Assembly: GCF_030816015.1 (NCBI RefSeq)
Contig: NZ_JAUSXN010000001.1
Location: 4,960,001 to 5,024,000, forward strand
DNA: 64,000 nucleotides
Direction of reading: 5' to 3'
Origin: Pedobacter sp. W3I1
GTDB taxonomy: Bacteria > Bacteroidota > Bacteroidia > Sphingobacteriales > Sphingobacteriaceae
Shown here in pieces: positions 35,764-43,744 of the stretch; position 1 is the stretch's first letter; the number at the start of each line of letters is the position of its first letter. Below the pieces are notes generated by a model. That model saw only the letters and a list, made by a program, of their open reading frames with translations. It had not been told where the DNA came from and did not search any database. Made by a program: the position numbers and the translations under genes.

Positions 35764-37407
35764 ATGGCTCAAAAGAATAACGACGAACAATTTAAAAATG
35801 TAATATCACACGCTAAAGAATACGGTTTTGTATTCCAGAGCAGCGAAATATATGATGGCTTAAGTGCTGTTTACGATTATGGCCAATTGGGTGCCGAATT
35901 AAAAAACAACATTAAAACCTATTGGTGGAAAGCTATGGTACAAATGCATGAAAACATTGTGGGGATTGACTCTGCAATTTTTATGCACCCTAAGGTTTGG
36001 AAAGCTAGCGGACACGTTGATGGTTTTAACGACCCGATGATTGACAACAAAGATTCTAAAAAACGTTACCGTGCCGATCAGTTATTGGAGAATAAAATTG
36101 ATGAGCTATATTCGGAACTGGCTAATTTCAGCGCAGACAATAAGGCGAAATTTGAAGAATTTCAACAGGAAATATTGGGTTTAAGTGATGAAGGCCAGGC
36201 AAGCTGGGTGCCAACATTTAAAGATGAGGAAACAATTTTAGATCATGATAAATACCCTTTTGTGGAGGAAGCGAGCTGGAGATTTGTTAAAAAGGGTTTA
36301 ACGCTTGAGGTAGAAATGAATCTTGCGCTTAAATCTGAGAATTTAGGTCAGCTAAAAGATTTAATTGTTGATTATAAAGTAATTTGCCCGATTTCTAAAA
36401 CTTCAAACTGGACTGATGTACGCCAGTTTAACCTGATGTTTAGCACCCAATTCGGTGCAATGGCTGAAGGAAGTGATGAAGTTTATCTTCGTCCGGAGAC
36501 TGCGCAGGGTATTTTTGTAAACTTTTTAAATGTTCAAAAATCTGGAAGAATGAAAATTCCTTTCGGTATTGCGCAGATTGGCAAGGCTTTCAGAAATGAA
36601 GTAATTGCCCGCCAGTTTATTATGCGGATGCGTGAGTTTGAGCAAATGGAAATGCAATTTTTTGTTCGCCCGGGTGAAGATAAAAAATGGTTCGAATACT
36701 GGAAAGAAGCACGTTTAAAATGGCATAAAGCTTTAGGAACCGCTCCTGAAAAATACCGTTACCACGACCATGTTAAATTAGCACATTATGCTAATGCGGC
36801 TACTGACATTGAATTCGAATTCCCATTCGGATTTAAGGAGGTTGAAGGGATCCACAGTCGTACCGATTTCGATTTAACGCAGCACCAGGAATTTTCTGGC
36901 AAGAAAATGCAGTATTTCGATAACGATTTAAATGAAGAAGGCAAACCCTATGGCAACTACGTTCCTTATGTAATCGAAACTTCTATCGGTTTAGACCGTA
37001 TGTTCTTGTTAACCATGATTAATGCATTTGAAGAGCAGGATTTAAGCACTGAAGATAAACAGGATAGCCGTACTTTATTACGTTTACACCCTGCATTGGC
37101 GCCGTACAAAGTTGCGATTTTCCCATTAACCAAAAAAGATGGTTTACCTGAAAAGGCTCGCGAGATTATGGATACCTTGAAATTTGATTTCAACTGTATT
37201 TATGAAGAGAAAGATGCCATTGGGAAACGCTACCGTCGCCAGGATGCTGTTGGTACGCCTTTCTGTATCACGGTTGACCACCAGAGTTTAGAAGATAACA
37301 CGGTTACCATTCGCCACCGCGATAGCATGGAACAAGAACGTGTAGCCATTGCTGATTTAAGTAATATTATTGGCTCGGCAGTAAGCTGGAAAACTTTGTT
37401 GGCATAA
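35764..37407 (+). CDS. glyS: Glycyl-tRNA synthetase (single-chain, class II)
   Basis: 547 aa. The eukaryote/archaeal-like alpha2 form. N-terminal KEYGFVFQSSEIYDGLSAVYDYGQLG, motif 2 around FRNEVIARQFIMRMREFEQME, motif 3 in IETSIGLDRMFL, and a C-terminal anticodon-binding domain (APYKVAIFPLTKKDG). It charges tRNA-Gly. The promoter box lies 7 nt before the start. A spurious 84-codon ORF (35526-35780) overlaps the start and is dismissed. Confidence 0.95.
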   Translation: MAQKNNDEQFKNVISHAKEYGFVFQSSEIYDGLSAVYDYGQLGAELKNNIKTYWWKAMVQMHENIVGIDSAIFMHPKVWKASGHVDGFNDPMIDNKDSKKRYRADQLLENKIDELYSELANFSADNKAKFEEFQQEILGLSDEGQASWVPTFKDEETILDHDKYPFVEEASWRFVKKGLTLEVEMNLALKSENLGQLKDLIVDYKVICPISKTSNWTDVRQFNLMFSTQFGAMAEGSDEVYLRPETAQGIFVNFLNVQKSGRMKIPFGIAQIGKAFRNEVIARQFIMRMREFEQMEMQFFVRPGEDKKWFEYWKEARLKWHKALGTAPEKYRYHDHVKLAHYANAATDIEFEFPFGFKEVEGIHSRTDFDLTQHQEFSGKKMQYFDNDLNEEGKPYGNYVPYVIETSIGLDRMFLLTMINAFEEQDLSTEDKQDSRTLLRLHPALAPYKVAIFPLTKKDGLPEKAREIMDTLKFDFNCIYEEKDAIGKRYRRQDAVGTPFCITVDHQSLEDNTVTIRHRDSMEQERVAIADLSNIIGSAVSWKTLLA

Positions 37408-37484
37408 TTTTAACCATATTAGTGCATCTAAATTTGATTTATAATATTTAAGGGCATATCATAAAGTTTATTTTCCCTCAATCT

Positions 37485-37553
37485 GTCACGTTGAGCCTGT
37501 CGAAACGCTTTACAACAAATCTAAGTATGTCCTTCGACGGGCTCAGGATGACA
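37485..37553. repeat. Dispersed GAGCCTGTCGAA palindrome
   Basis: GTCACGTTGAGCCTGTCGAAACG faces GTCCTTCGACGGGCTCAGGATGAC around a short AT-rich loop. It is related to the element at 31078. Confidence 0.65.
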
Positions 37554-37593
37554 ATTCTGTATTGGTGATACGCTTTCTTTTTGTGTATAAATA

Positions 37594-38277
37594 ATGAATT
37601 TAGCCGAGCATTACCATAAACTTTATACCGAGTCAATCGCAAAGATATTAGCCGGAAATTATGAGATAGATCATTTAATCGACTCGGATACCGATCAGCG
37701 TTTCGGAATCACTTTGATAATCAGACCTAATGCTGCAACGAACAGTAAGATTCAGCAGTTTTTAACTGAAGCAAAAGCGATTGAGCCTGATCAGTATTAT
37801 TATCAAAATCCGGATATTCACATTACCTTAATGTCTATCATTTCCTGTTATGAGGGTTTCGATTTAAAGGATATCGAAGTTGAGGATTATATTCAGCTTA
37901 TCCAACAGATATTAAGTAGGCATAAGCGTTTCAAGATTCAGTTTAAAGGGCTTACTGCATCACCATCCTGCATTTTAATTCAAGGTTTTTTAACAGATAC
38001 CTTAAACGAAATCAGAGATGATTTGCGTGCAGGCTTTAAAAATTCAGACCTGCAACAGAGTATCGATAAACGTTATGCCATCCAAACCGCCCACGCTACG
38101 GTGATCCGTTTCAGATCGGAACTTAAGCATAAAGACAGTTTCCTTAGTCTTATCGAAAAGTACAGGGACTTTGATTTCGGCACTTTCGAAGTGAAACAAA
38201 TAGAACTGGTTTATAATGATTGGTATCAACGGGAAAGATTTGTGAAAAAACTACAGGTGTTTGAATTGGGATCATAA
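37594..38277 (+). CDS. 2H phosphoesterase (2'-5' RNA ligase-like)
   Basis: 227 aa. Two HxT motifs mark the 2H fold: His76-Thr78 (DIHITL) and His167-Thr169 (TAHATV), about 90 residues apart as expected. Members cleave cyclic phosphodiesters at RNA ends or cyclic nucleotides; homologues in Bacteroidota are sometimes called mutarotase without basis. No partner gene is near. Confidence 0.8.
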   Translation: MNLAEHYHKLYTESIAKILAGNYEIDHLIDSDTDQRFGITLIIRPNAATNSKIQQFLTEAKAIEPDQYYYQNPDIHITLMSIISCYEGFDLKDIEVEDYIQLIQQILSRHKRFKIQFKGLTASPSCILIQGFLTDTLNEIRDDLRAGFKNSDLQQSIDKRYAIQTAHATVIRFRSELKHKDSFLSLIEKYRDFDFGTFEVKQIELVYNDWYQRERFVKKLQVFELGS

Positions 38278-38383
38278 TATCAATCGATTGAACCGTTTGT
38301 AAAACCACATTTTGGACTTGATGTATACTTAACGAAATTCAATTAAACAGCGTTTTATTAATTTAGTAAGCTAATCTGACCAA

Positions 38384-39226
38384 ATGTATAGCGCAAAAAA
38401 ATCAACACTCACCATTTTAGCTGTTTTTTTCAGCATATCAATCGCTATAGCGCAGGGTAAACCAAAATTTAATGTCATTGCTTTTTACACCGCGAAAAAT
38501 GACCAGGCACATATCAGTTTTGTTCATGAGGCGAATAAATGGTTCCCTAAAATGGCTGAAAAATATCGCTTCAGTTACGACTCTACAGCCAATTGGAGTA
38601 ATTTAAATCCCAAGTTTCTAGCTAAATATCAGGTTGTTTTGTTTTTAGATACCCGGCCAGAAGCACCCGAACAACGCAAAGCTTTTGAAAAATATATGGA
38701 AAATGGTGGTGCATGGATGGGTTTTCATTTCTCTGCTTTTGCGCTATCAAAATCAGCTTTCGATCAAAACTGGGACTGGTACCACTATACTTTTTTGGGG
38801 TCGGGGGAATATGGCAGTAATACCTGGCGACCAACATCGGCAATACTTAAAGTAGAAAACAAAAAACATCCGGTAACCAAAAACCTGCCCAAAACCTTTA
38901 AAACACAACCCAACGAATGGTACCGTTGGCAGAACGATTTAAGAAAAAATCCAGACATCCAGATTTTACTATCAATAGACCCCTCGAGTTTCCCACTTGG
39001 TACCGGGCCAAAAGCACACGAAATATGGCATAATGGATATTACCCAGTGGTTTGGAGTAATAAAAAATTCAAAATGGTTTACTTAAACATGGGTCATAAT
39101 GATATCGATTACGAGCACAAGTACGGCAAAAGCAATAGCACACTCTCTTATACCTTCGACAACGAAACACAGAACAAAATGGTTATCAATAGTTTATTTT
39201 GGTTAGGAAGGAAAAAAATTAAATAA
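38384..39226 (+). CDS. Secreted ThuA-domain protein
   Basis: 280 aa. Signal peptide (SIAIAQ), then a class I glutamine amidotransferase-like ThuA fold: VIAFYTAKNDQAHISFVHEANKWFPKM, VVLFLDTRPEAPEQRKAFEKYMENGGAWMGFHFSAFA and VWSNKKFKMVYLNMGHNDIDYEH. ThuA proteins are tied to sugar metabolism (trehalose, glycosides). No sugar cluster is visible next to it. Confidence 0.85.
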   Translation: MYSAKKSTLTILAVFFSISIAIAQGKPKFNVIAFYTAKNDQAHISFVHEANKWFPKMAEKYRFSYDSTANWSNLNPKFLAKYQVVLFLDTRPEAPEQRKAFEKYMENGGAWMGFHFSAFALSKSAFDQNWDWYHYTFLGSGEYGSNTWRPTSAILKVENKKHPVTKNLPKTFKTQPNEWYRWQNDLRKNPDIQILLSIDPSSFPLGTGPKAHEIWHNGYYPVVWSNKKFKMVYLNMGHNDIDYEHKYGKSNSTLSYTFDNETQNKMVINSLFWLGRKKIK

Positions 39227-39315
39227 GCGCCATAAACTATCTTGTAATGCGTAATCCTTTGGTCACAAATATGATTACCATAGGTTCCAGATTTCATATT
39301 CATTTGTGTGAATAT

Positions 39316-39323
39316 TATATTTG
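39316..39323 (+). promoter_or_regulatory. Candidate -7 box of the AraC-type regulator
   Basis: TATATTTG matches TAnnTTTG, 22 nt before the ATG at 39346. Confidence 0.4.
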
Positions 39324-39345
39324 TTTAAACAGCACTCACTTTAAT

Positions 39346-39753
39346 ATGAAAATCCCACAGAAGTTTTTTGCCCGTCAACATGAAATCGCAGCCGATTTTT
39401 TGAAAGAGCTGGATAAACATTTGGATGATGTGGTATCGGGCAGGGCAACCGAGATGTTTGAAGTAAGAGATTTTGCCGAGCTTATTCACGTTCACCCTAC
39501 GCACTTAAGCAATACCATTAAATCGGCTACAGGCCATTCGCCTTGTTATTTCTTTGAAGAACGTTTAATGGAGATTTCAAAATCGATGTTACAAAATGTG
39601 AGCATGCCTATTGCAGAAATAGCAAGGACACTAACTTATGATCCATCTAACTTTACCAAGTTTTTTAAACATTTCTCTGGCCAAACACCAAAACAGTACA
39701 GAGAAGCTTATTTTCAGTCTTTAGCTGCAAATAAGGAAATTGTCACCATATAA
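39346..39753 (+). CDS. AraC-family transcriptional regulator (short form)
   Basis: 135 aa from the ATG at 39346 (MKIPQKFFARQHEIAADFL). It is little more than the DNA-binding domain: the first HTH (FAELIHVHPTHLSNTIKSATG) and the second (MPIAEIARTLTYDPSNFTKFFKHFSGQTPKQYR). No sensor domain, as in MarA/SoxS-like forms. Three evenly spaced GTCACCAT repeats follow, the first inside its last codons, upstream of the SDR gene. The SDR gene is the likely target. Confidence 0.88.
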   Translation: MKIPQKFFARQHEIAADFLKELDKHLDDVVSGRATEMFEVRDFAELIHVHPTHLSNTIKSATGHSPCYFFEERLMEISKSMLQNVSMPIAEIARTLTYDPSNFTKFFKHFSGQTPKQYREAYFQSLAANKEIVTI

Positions 39754-39798
39754 AACTTAAACAGTCACCATTTTTACTTAAGCTGTCACCATTTTTAC
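39742..39798 (+). promoter_or_regulatory. Three phased GTCACCAT direct repeats (likely AraC operator)
   Basis: GTCACCAT starts at 39742, 39764 and 39785, 22 and 21 nt apart (two helical turns). The second and third copies are identical over 14 nt (GTCACCATTTTTAC). The third lies where a -33 element would be expected, and a TAACTTTG box follows at 39813. This fits class II activation by the adjacent regulator. Confidence 0.6.
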
Positions 39799-39812
39799 AG
39801 CGGGTTTCCAGC

Positions 39813-39820
39813 TAACTTTG
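39813..39820 (+). promoter_or_regulatory. -7 box of the SDR gene
   Basis: TAACTTTG matches TAnnTTTG; the ATG is 19 nt downstream. There is no TTG at -33; the operator repeat occupies that place. Confidence 0.5.
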
Positions 39821-39839
39821 TTTAACAAATTAAAAGAAA

Positions 39840-40604
39840 ATGGAAACACAAAATAAAATTGCCCTGGTAACCGGTGGTAGCCGCGGATTAGGGAAGAATG
39901 CTGCTTTAAAAATTGCAGCAAAAGGAATTGGAGTAATTGTTACTTATCAATCTAAAAAAGAAGAAGCAGAAGATACGGTTAACGAAATAAAACAGCTAGG
40001 TGTACAGGCTGCAGCATTACAGTTAAACGTAGCCGATACTAAAACTTTCGATGCCTTTTTCGCAGCAGTTAAAACTGTATTGAAATCTGTTTTTAATGCC
40101 GAAAAATTCGATTTTTTAATTAATAATGCGGGTATCGGCATTCATGCTTCATTTGCAGAAACAACTGAAGAACAATTTGATACTTTGGTAAACATCCACT
40201 ACAAGGGAGCTTTCTTTTTAACCCAAAAGGCTTTAACCTTATTAAATGATGGCAGTGGGATTATTAATCTTTCTACTGGTTTGGCGCGTTTTGCTACCCC
40301 TGGCTATGCAGCTTATGCCTCGATGAAAGGTGCAATGGAAACTTTAACCAAATACCAGGCAAAAGAATTAGGTGCAAGGGGAATTAGATCAAACATTGTT
40401 GCTCCTGGCGCCATTGAAACCGATTTTGGTGGTGGTGTAGTGCGCGATAACGATCAGCTTAATGCTGGAATTGCTTCGCAAACAGCTTTGGGCCGCGTAG
40501 GCGTGCCTGATGATATTGGTGGCGTGGTGGCCTTTTTATGTACTGAAGATGCCAGATGGATTAATGCACAGCGCATTGAAGCATCTGGTGGTATGTTTTT
40601 ATAA
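39840..40604 (+). CDS. Short-chain dehydrogenase/reductase
   Basis: 254 aa. Cofactor motif TGGSRGLGKNAA, NNAGIG, catalytic Ser (INLSTG) and YASMK (Tyr-xxx-Lys). It is close to FabG-like and quinone-type SDRs that answer to an AraC/LysR neighbour. The true substrate is unknown. Probably controlled by the upstream AraC protein through the phased repeats. Confidence 0.88.
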   Translation: METQNKIALVTGGSRGLGKNAALKIAAKGIGVIVTYQSKKEEAEDTVNEIKQLGVQAAALQLNVADTKTFDAFFAAVKTVLKSVFNAEKFDFLINNAGIGIHASFAETTEEQFDTLVNIHYKGAFFLTQKALTLLNDGSGIINLSTGLARFATPGYAAYASMKGAMETLTKYQAKELGARGIRSNIVAPGAIETDFGGGVVRDNDQLNAGIASQTALGRVGVPDDIGGVVAFLCTEDARWINAQRIEASGGMFL

Positions 40605-40619
40605 ACCATTCGCAATTTT

Positions 40620-40688
40620 AACCACCAGGACACGGAGGCACAAAGATTAATTTATTTGTGTTTTTAGTGCCTTGGTGGTTATTTTTTT
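40620..40688 (+). terminator. Inverted dispersed repeat acting as possible terminator
   Basis: AACCACCAGGACAC pairs with GTGCCTTGGTGGTT (two mismatches) and is followed by ATTTTTTTG. The arms belong to a common dispersed repeat, so terminator function is an inference. Confidence 0.5.
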
Positions 40689-40795
40689 GTTGTAGCTCGT
40701 CAACGCTAACCGCTAAACGCCATGTGCAAAATACTACCTAAACCCCTAACCGAAAAATAATCTGCCTTAAAAGACGTTATCATGAAAATCATCCT

Positions 40796-41485
40796 ATGTT
40801 TAAAATACTTCTACCTACCCTTTTACTCTTCATTTTTTCCAGTCAGGTTAATGCTCAAAAATGGACTAATGCCGAATTCCGCAAAGCCAATACCGCAGCA
40901 AATGCTTCTTATTTAAGCAATGAGGAAAAAAACATTGTGATGTATATAAACCTGATTCGCATTGATGGTGAAAAGTTTTATTATACTTTCCTGGAAGACT
41001 ACATCAATAACTACAATGCTAAAGTGCGGAAGTATAGGAATTACAATGAACTCCGGATTACCAGAAATAATTCTTACTATACTTCTTTACTTAAACATTT
41101 ACGTGGCGTAAAAAACCTGCAAATGTTTTATCCTGATGATAAATTAGCTTCGTTAAGCCGGGGCCATGCACAAGATTTAAACAGGAATAATCTCGATACA
41201 CACGAAAGCAGTAACGGAGATAAATTTTCGAAACGTTTATCCAGGTACTTTCCCAATAAGGCGATGAGCGAAAATATCGATTTCGGTTACTCGAACAGTC
41301 TAGATATTGTTTGCCACTTGTTGTTAGATTGTGGCGTACCGTCCCTCGGCCACCGCTTTAATTTACTCGATCAAAAATACAAGCTCAATACCGTTGGTGT
41401 AAGCATACAGCCCCACCCCTCTTATACCTGGTGTGCAGTGATTGATTTTGTTGCGCAACCTACATTTTACACCAACAATGAGTAA
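40796..41485 (+). CDS. Secreted CAP-domain protein
   Basis: 229 aa. Signal peptide (SQVNAQ), then a CAP/SCP fold: DKLASLSRGHAQDLNRNNL with the conserved His, ThrHisGlu (DTHESSNG), SENIDFGY and a C-terminal strand. CAP proteins are secreted, often of unknown function, sometimes proteolytic or sterol-binding. It stands alone between repeats. Confidence 0.8.
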   Translation: MFKILLPTLLLFIFSSQVNAQKWTNAEFRKANTAANASYLSNEEKNIVMYINLIRIDGEKFYYTFLEDYINNYNAKVRKYRNYNELRITRNNSYYTSLLKHLRGVKNLQMFYPDDKLASLSRGHAQDLNRNNLDTHESSNGDKFSKRLSRYFPNKAMSENIDFGYSNSLDIVCHLLLDCGVPSLGHRFNLLDQKYKLNTVGVSIQPHPSYTWCAVIDFVAQPTFYTNNE

Positions 41486-41718
41486 TTGCTTAAATTATCT
41501 AATTACCGCAGCAATAAAAATTAATTGTAAATTGCGCCAAATAACTACGGATTCACAATAAATTGCATATTTCAAAGCCATCAAGTCCTGCTGAACTCGT
41601 TTCAGCATCTTTATTGCAGGAAAGACCCTGAAATAAATCCAATAGCTATTGGATCAGGATGACGACCGCTTATGCAATTTGGTGTACGCCAAATAACAAC
41701 AACGAACAGTTTTAAGTA
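41486..41718. repeat. Intergenic dispersed repeats
   Basis: GCTGAACTCGTTTCAGCATCTTT (about 41594-41616), relative of the two palindromes at 20846 and 20893, and opposed GCGCCAAATAAC/TACGCCAAATAAC phrases at the edges. No gene. Confidence 0.5.
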
Positions 41719-42228
41719 ATGCGCAAAATAATTTTAGCCGTAATAGATTTTTTTTACCCTCCTTTTGAAAAGTTTATTTCCTTACATAATTTTAGATACC
41801 TAGCCACTGGTGGCGGTACTTTGCTGTTAGGAATCTTAAGTTATTATTTTGCTTACTTTTTCATTTTTAAAACCGAAGAGGTAGATTTTGGAGTAATTGT
41901 GCTTCAGAGAGAAACCGCATCATTATTGGTCGATTATACCATTGCCATCCCAACCAGTTTCTTACTCAACAAATATGTAATATTTACACATAGCGAATTA
42001 AAGGGCAGGGTTCAGCTTTTTAGGTTTTTAAACCTTCAGTTTATTAACATACTGGCCAATTATGTTTTATTGAAGTTTTTGCTGGAACTTTTAAGAGACT
42101 ATCCAACTTTGGCAATGCTTTCGAGAATACTGGTTTCGGTTTTAATGGCACTTTTCAGTTACCTATATCAGCACTACTTTACATTTAGTGTAAAAAAAAT
42201 CGGAGGAAAAAAAGCAAAGAAACATTAA
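41719..42228 (+). CDS. GtrA family membrane protein
   Basis: 169 aa with four transmembrane helices, RYLATGGGTLLLGILSYYFAY at the first and FLLNKYVIFTHSELKGR in the loop, typical of GtrA. Such proteins flip or help flip lipid-linked sugars for surface glycans. The C-terminus is basic (KKIGGKKAKKH). Confidence 0.85.
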   Translation: MRKIILAVIDFFYPPFEKFISLHNFRYLATGGGTLLLGILSYYFAYFFIFKTEEVDFGVIVLQRETASLLVDYTIAIPTSFLLNKYVIFTHSELKGRVQLFRFLNLQFINILANYVLLKFLLELLRDYPTLAMLSRILVSVLMALFSYLYQHYFTFSVKKIGGKKAKKH

Positions 42229-42288
42229 TAACCCAGTAATTGTTGCCACGGAGACACGGATGAAAAGAGTTGGGTAGATCAGAAGTAT

Positions 42289-42404
42289 CGTCATTTCGAC
42301 CGTAGTGGAGAACCCGAAGGCTCTGCGAAGCAAATCTTTAAATTTGATTTCAATAACATAGTTTAATGATCTCTCCACTCCGCGGTGCTTCGGTCGAGAT
42401 GATT
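42289..42404. repeat. Dispersed GTCATTTCGACCG...CGGTCGAGATGA repeat next to the IS
   Basis: CGTCATTTCGACCGTAGTGGAG at the left and CTCCACTCCGCGGTGCTTCGG then TCGAGATGAT at the right make an imperfect inverted repeat. A related copy is at 56393-56475. Confidence 0.6.
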
Positions 42405-42423
42405 GTTATGATAAAAACAAATT

Positions 42424-43446
42424 TTAAGCAGCTATATTATAATTATTTTTATAGCTAGCTTGATTTTTTATAACTGCAGCAACTCTTAATGCTATCTTGT
42501 TTCTAACGGCATTAATTATGCTCATGCTGTGCTTCCCTTCATCCTTTTTTCTATTGTAATATGTCTTGAATTCCTGATTGTGTTGAATTAGAGATAATGC
42601 ACACATATGCAGCAATCTTTTAAGTTCTTTATTGGCCATCCGGTGTACCTTGGATTTACCTTTGATACTTATACCACTGCTGTGTTCAAATGGAGCAACC
42701 CCTGCATAACAGGCCAGTTCTTTTCCGCTGGGCCGCCCTGCAAAATTTCCCGTGCAGCCAATCAGGTATACTGCTGTAACATGCCCTATCCCAGGGATAC
42801 TGAGCAATAATTTGTAGTTCTGCTTGAAATCCTGGTTTCCTGTAATGATTTTTTTGATCTGATCTTCGAGGTTCTTGATTGATTTGGCTATACCCTCAAT
42901 TGCATTTTTAAGTGCTTTTTCAATCAGTTTCTGATGTTCTTTACCATTGACATTACCAAGTTCTTTTACCGAAACGCTAATGCCAGACCTTTGTTTGAGC
43001 AGCTTTGTCCGAGCTGATATCAGATCTTTCAGGAGCATCAGCTCGGGATCCAGGGCAGCTGTCGCCTTTAGATCATCCGCTTCCTTAAATGCATAGTTGC
43101 ATAAACGTATGCTGTCTATTTTATCATTTTTACCCCTTGCTATCCCAAAGCTCCATTTGATATGGGCTGCATTGCCAATATGGATGGGCAGATTTCTGTT
43201 GCTGCAGAAAGTCCATATTAAACGGTGATAGATCCCGGTATTTTCTATGACAATCAAGGAGTCCTCATTGAACGTGGTTTTCTGCGATTTCAACCACTTC
43301 TCAAATAGCTTTATCCCTGGTGCTGTGTTGTCAAACCGTGCGGTTGCTATCTCCTGTTTTACATGGTTCACAACGGCCATCAATGCAACATCGAAGTAAG
43401 GTTTGGAAACATCAATCCCGATAAAAAATTTTGTAGTGCCAATCAT
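42424..43446 (-). CDS. IS110-family transposase (DEDD recombinase)
   Basis: 340 aa. N-terminal RuvC-like DEDD domain (FFIGIDVSKPYFDV with Asp12; IVIENTGIY; RGKNDKIDSIRL), a helical middle, then the Transposase_20 domain (LLSIPGIGHVTAVYLIG) with the Ser region YAGVAPFEHSSGISIKG. It is full length and apparently intact. IS110 recombinases work with an RNA encoded by the element that bridges donor and target DNA. Confidence 0.93.
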   Translation of the reverse strand: MIGTTKFFIGIDVSKPYFDVALMAVVNHVKQEIATARFDNTAPGIKLFEKWLKSQKTTFNEDSLIVIENTGIYHRLIWTFCSNRNLPIHIGNAAHIKWSFGIARGKNDKIDSIRLCNYAFKEADDLKATAALDPELMLLKDLISARTKLLKQRSGISVSVKELGNVNGKEHQKLIEKALKNAIEGIAKSIKNLEDQIKKIITGNQDFKQNYKLLLSIPGIGHVTAVYLIGCTGNFAGRPSGKELACYAGVAPFEHSSGISIKGKSKVHRMANKELKRLLHMCALSLIQHNQEFKTYYNRKKDEGKHSMSIINAVRNKIALRVAAVIKNQASYKNNYNIAA

Positions 43447-43449
43447 CCT

Positions 43450-43640
43450 GTTATTTTTTATGTTTGTAGTGGTTACCTAATTTTTACCCCATCGATCCTA
43501 GTCCTTAATAATGGGTATTGCCCTAATTGTTATCTGGTCACTAAGGGAAAAAACGGTAGCGGATTGCATCATCTCATAGGTATAAAAACCTTGACGAACT
43601 TTTAATGTGCCGCTACCGTTTTAGGTAATCTGATTTATAA
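43450..43640 (-). ncRNA. Candidate bridge RNA region of the IS110 element
   Basis: The region directly 5' of the transposase, where the IS110 (not IS1111) group encodes its bridge RNA. On the minus strand AAACGGTAGCGG pairs perfectly with CCGCTACCGTTT (43551-43562 and 43611-43622 area) around a 47-nt loop that itself holds a small AGGT/ACCT stem. A large loop on a closed stem is what a target- or donor-binding loop looks like. No transcript evidence is available. Confidence 0.4.
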
Positions 43641-43744
43641 TTTAAGCAAAGTAAATAGTTATTATCCTTAAATAAAATATCAAAACAAATCTAAAGGACG
43701 ACTTTCTACTGGATCTGTTATAAATTACTTTTAATCATATCTAT

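Larger units (their letters stand above)
42424..43640 (-). mobile_element. IS110-family insertion sequence (ends approximate)
   Basis: One transposase gene plus about 190 nt of non-coding sequence upstream of it. No terminal inverted repeats were seen, as expected for the family, so the exact ends cannot be fixed; the right edge could reach 43680 and the left edge 42405. Confidence 0.65.

Noticed and set aside
35526..35780. 84-codon ORF before glyS
   Set aside because: It overlaps the glyS start and its promoter box and has no recognisable features.
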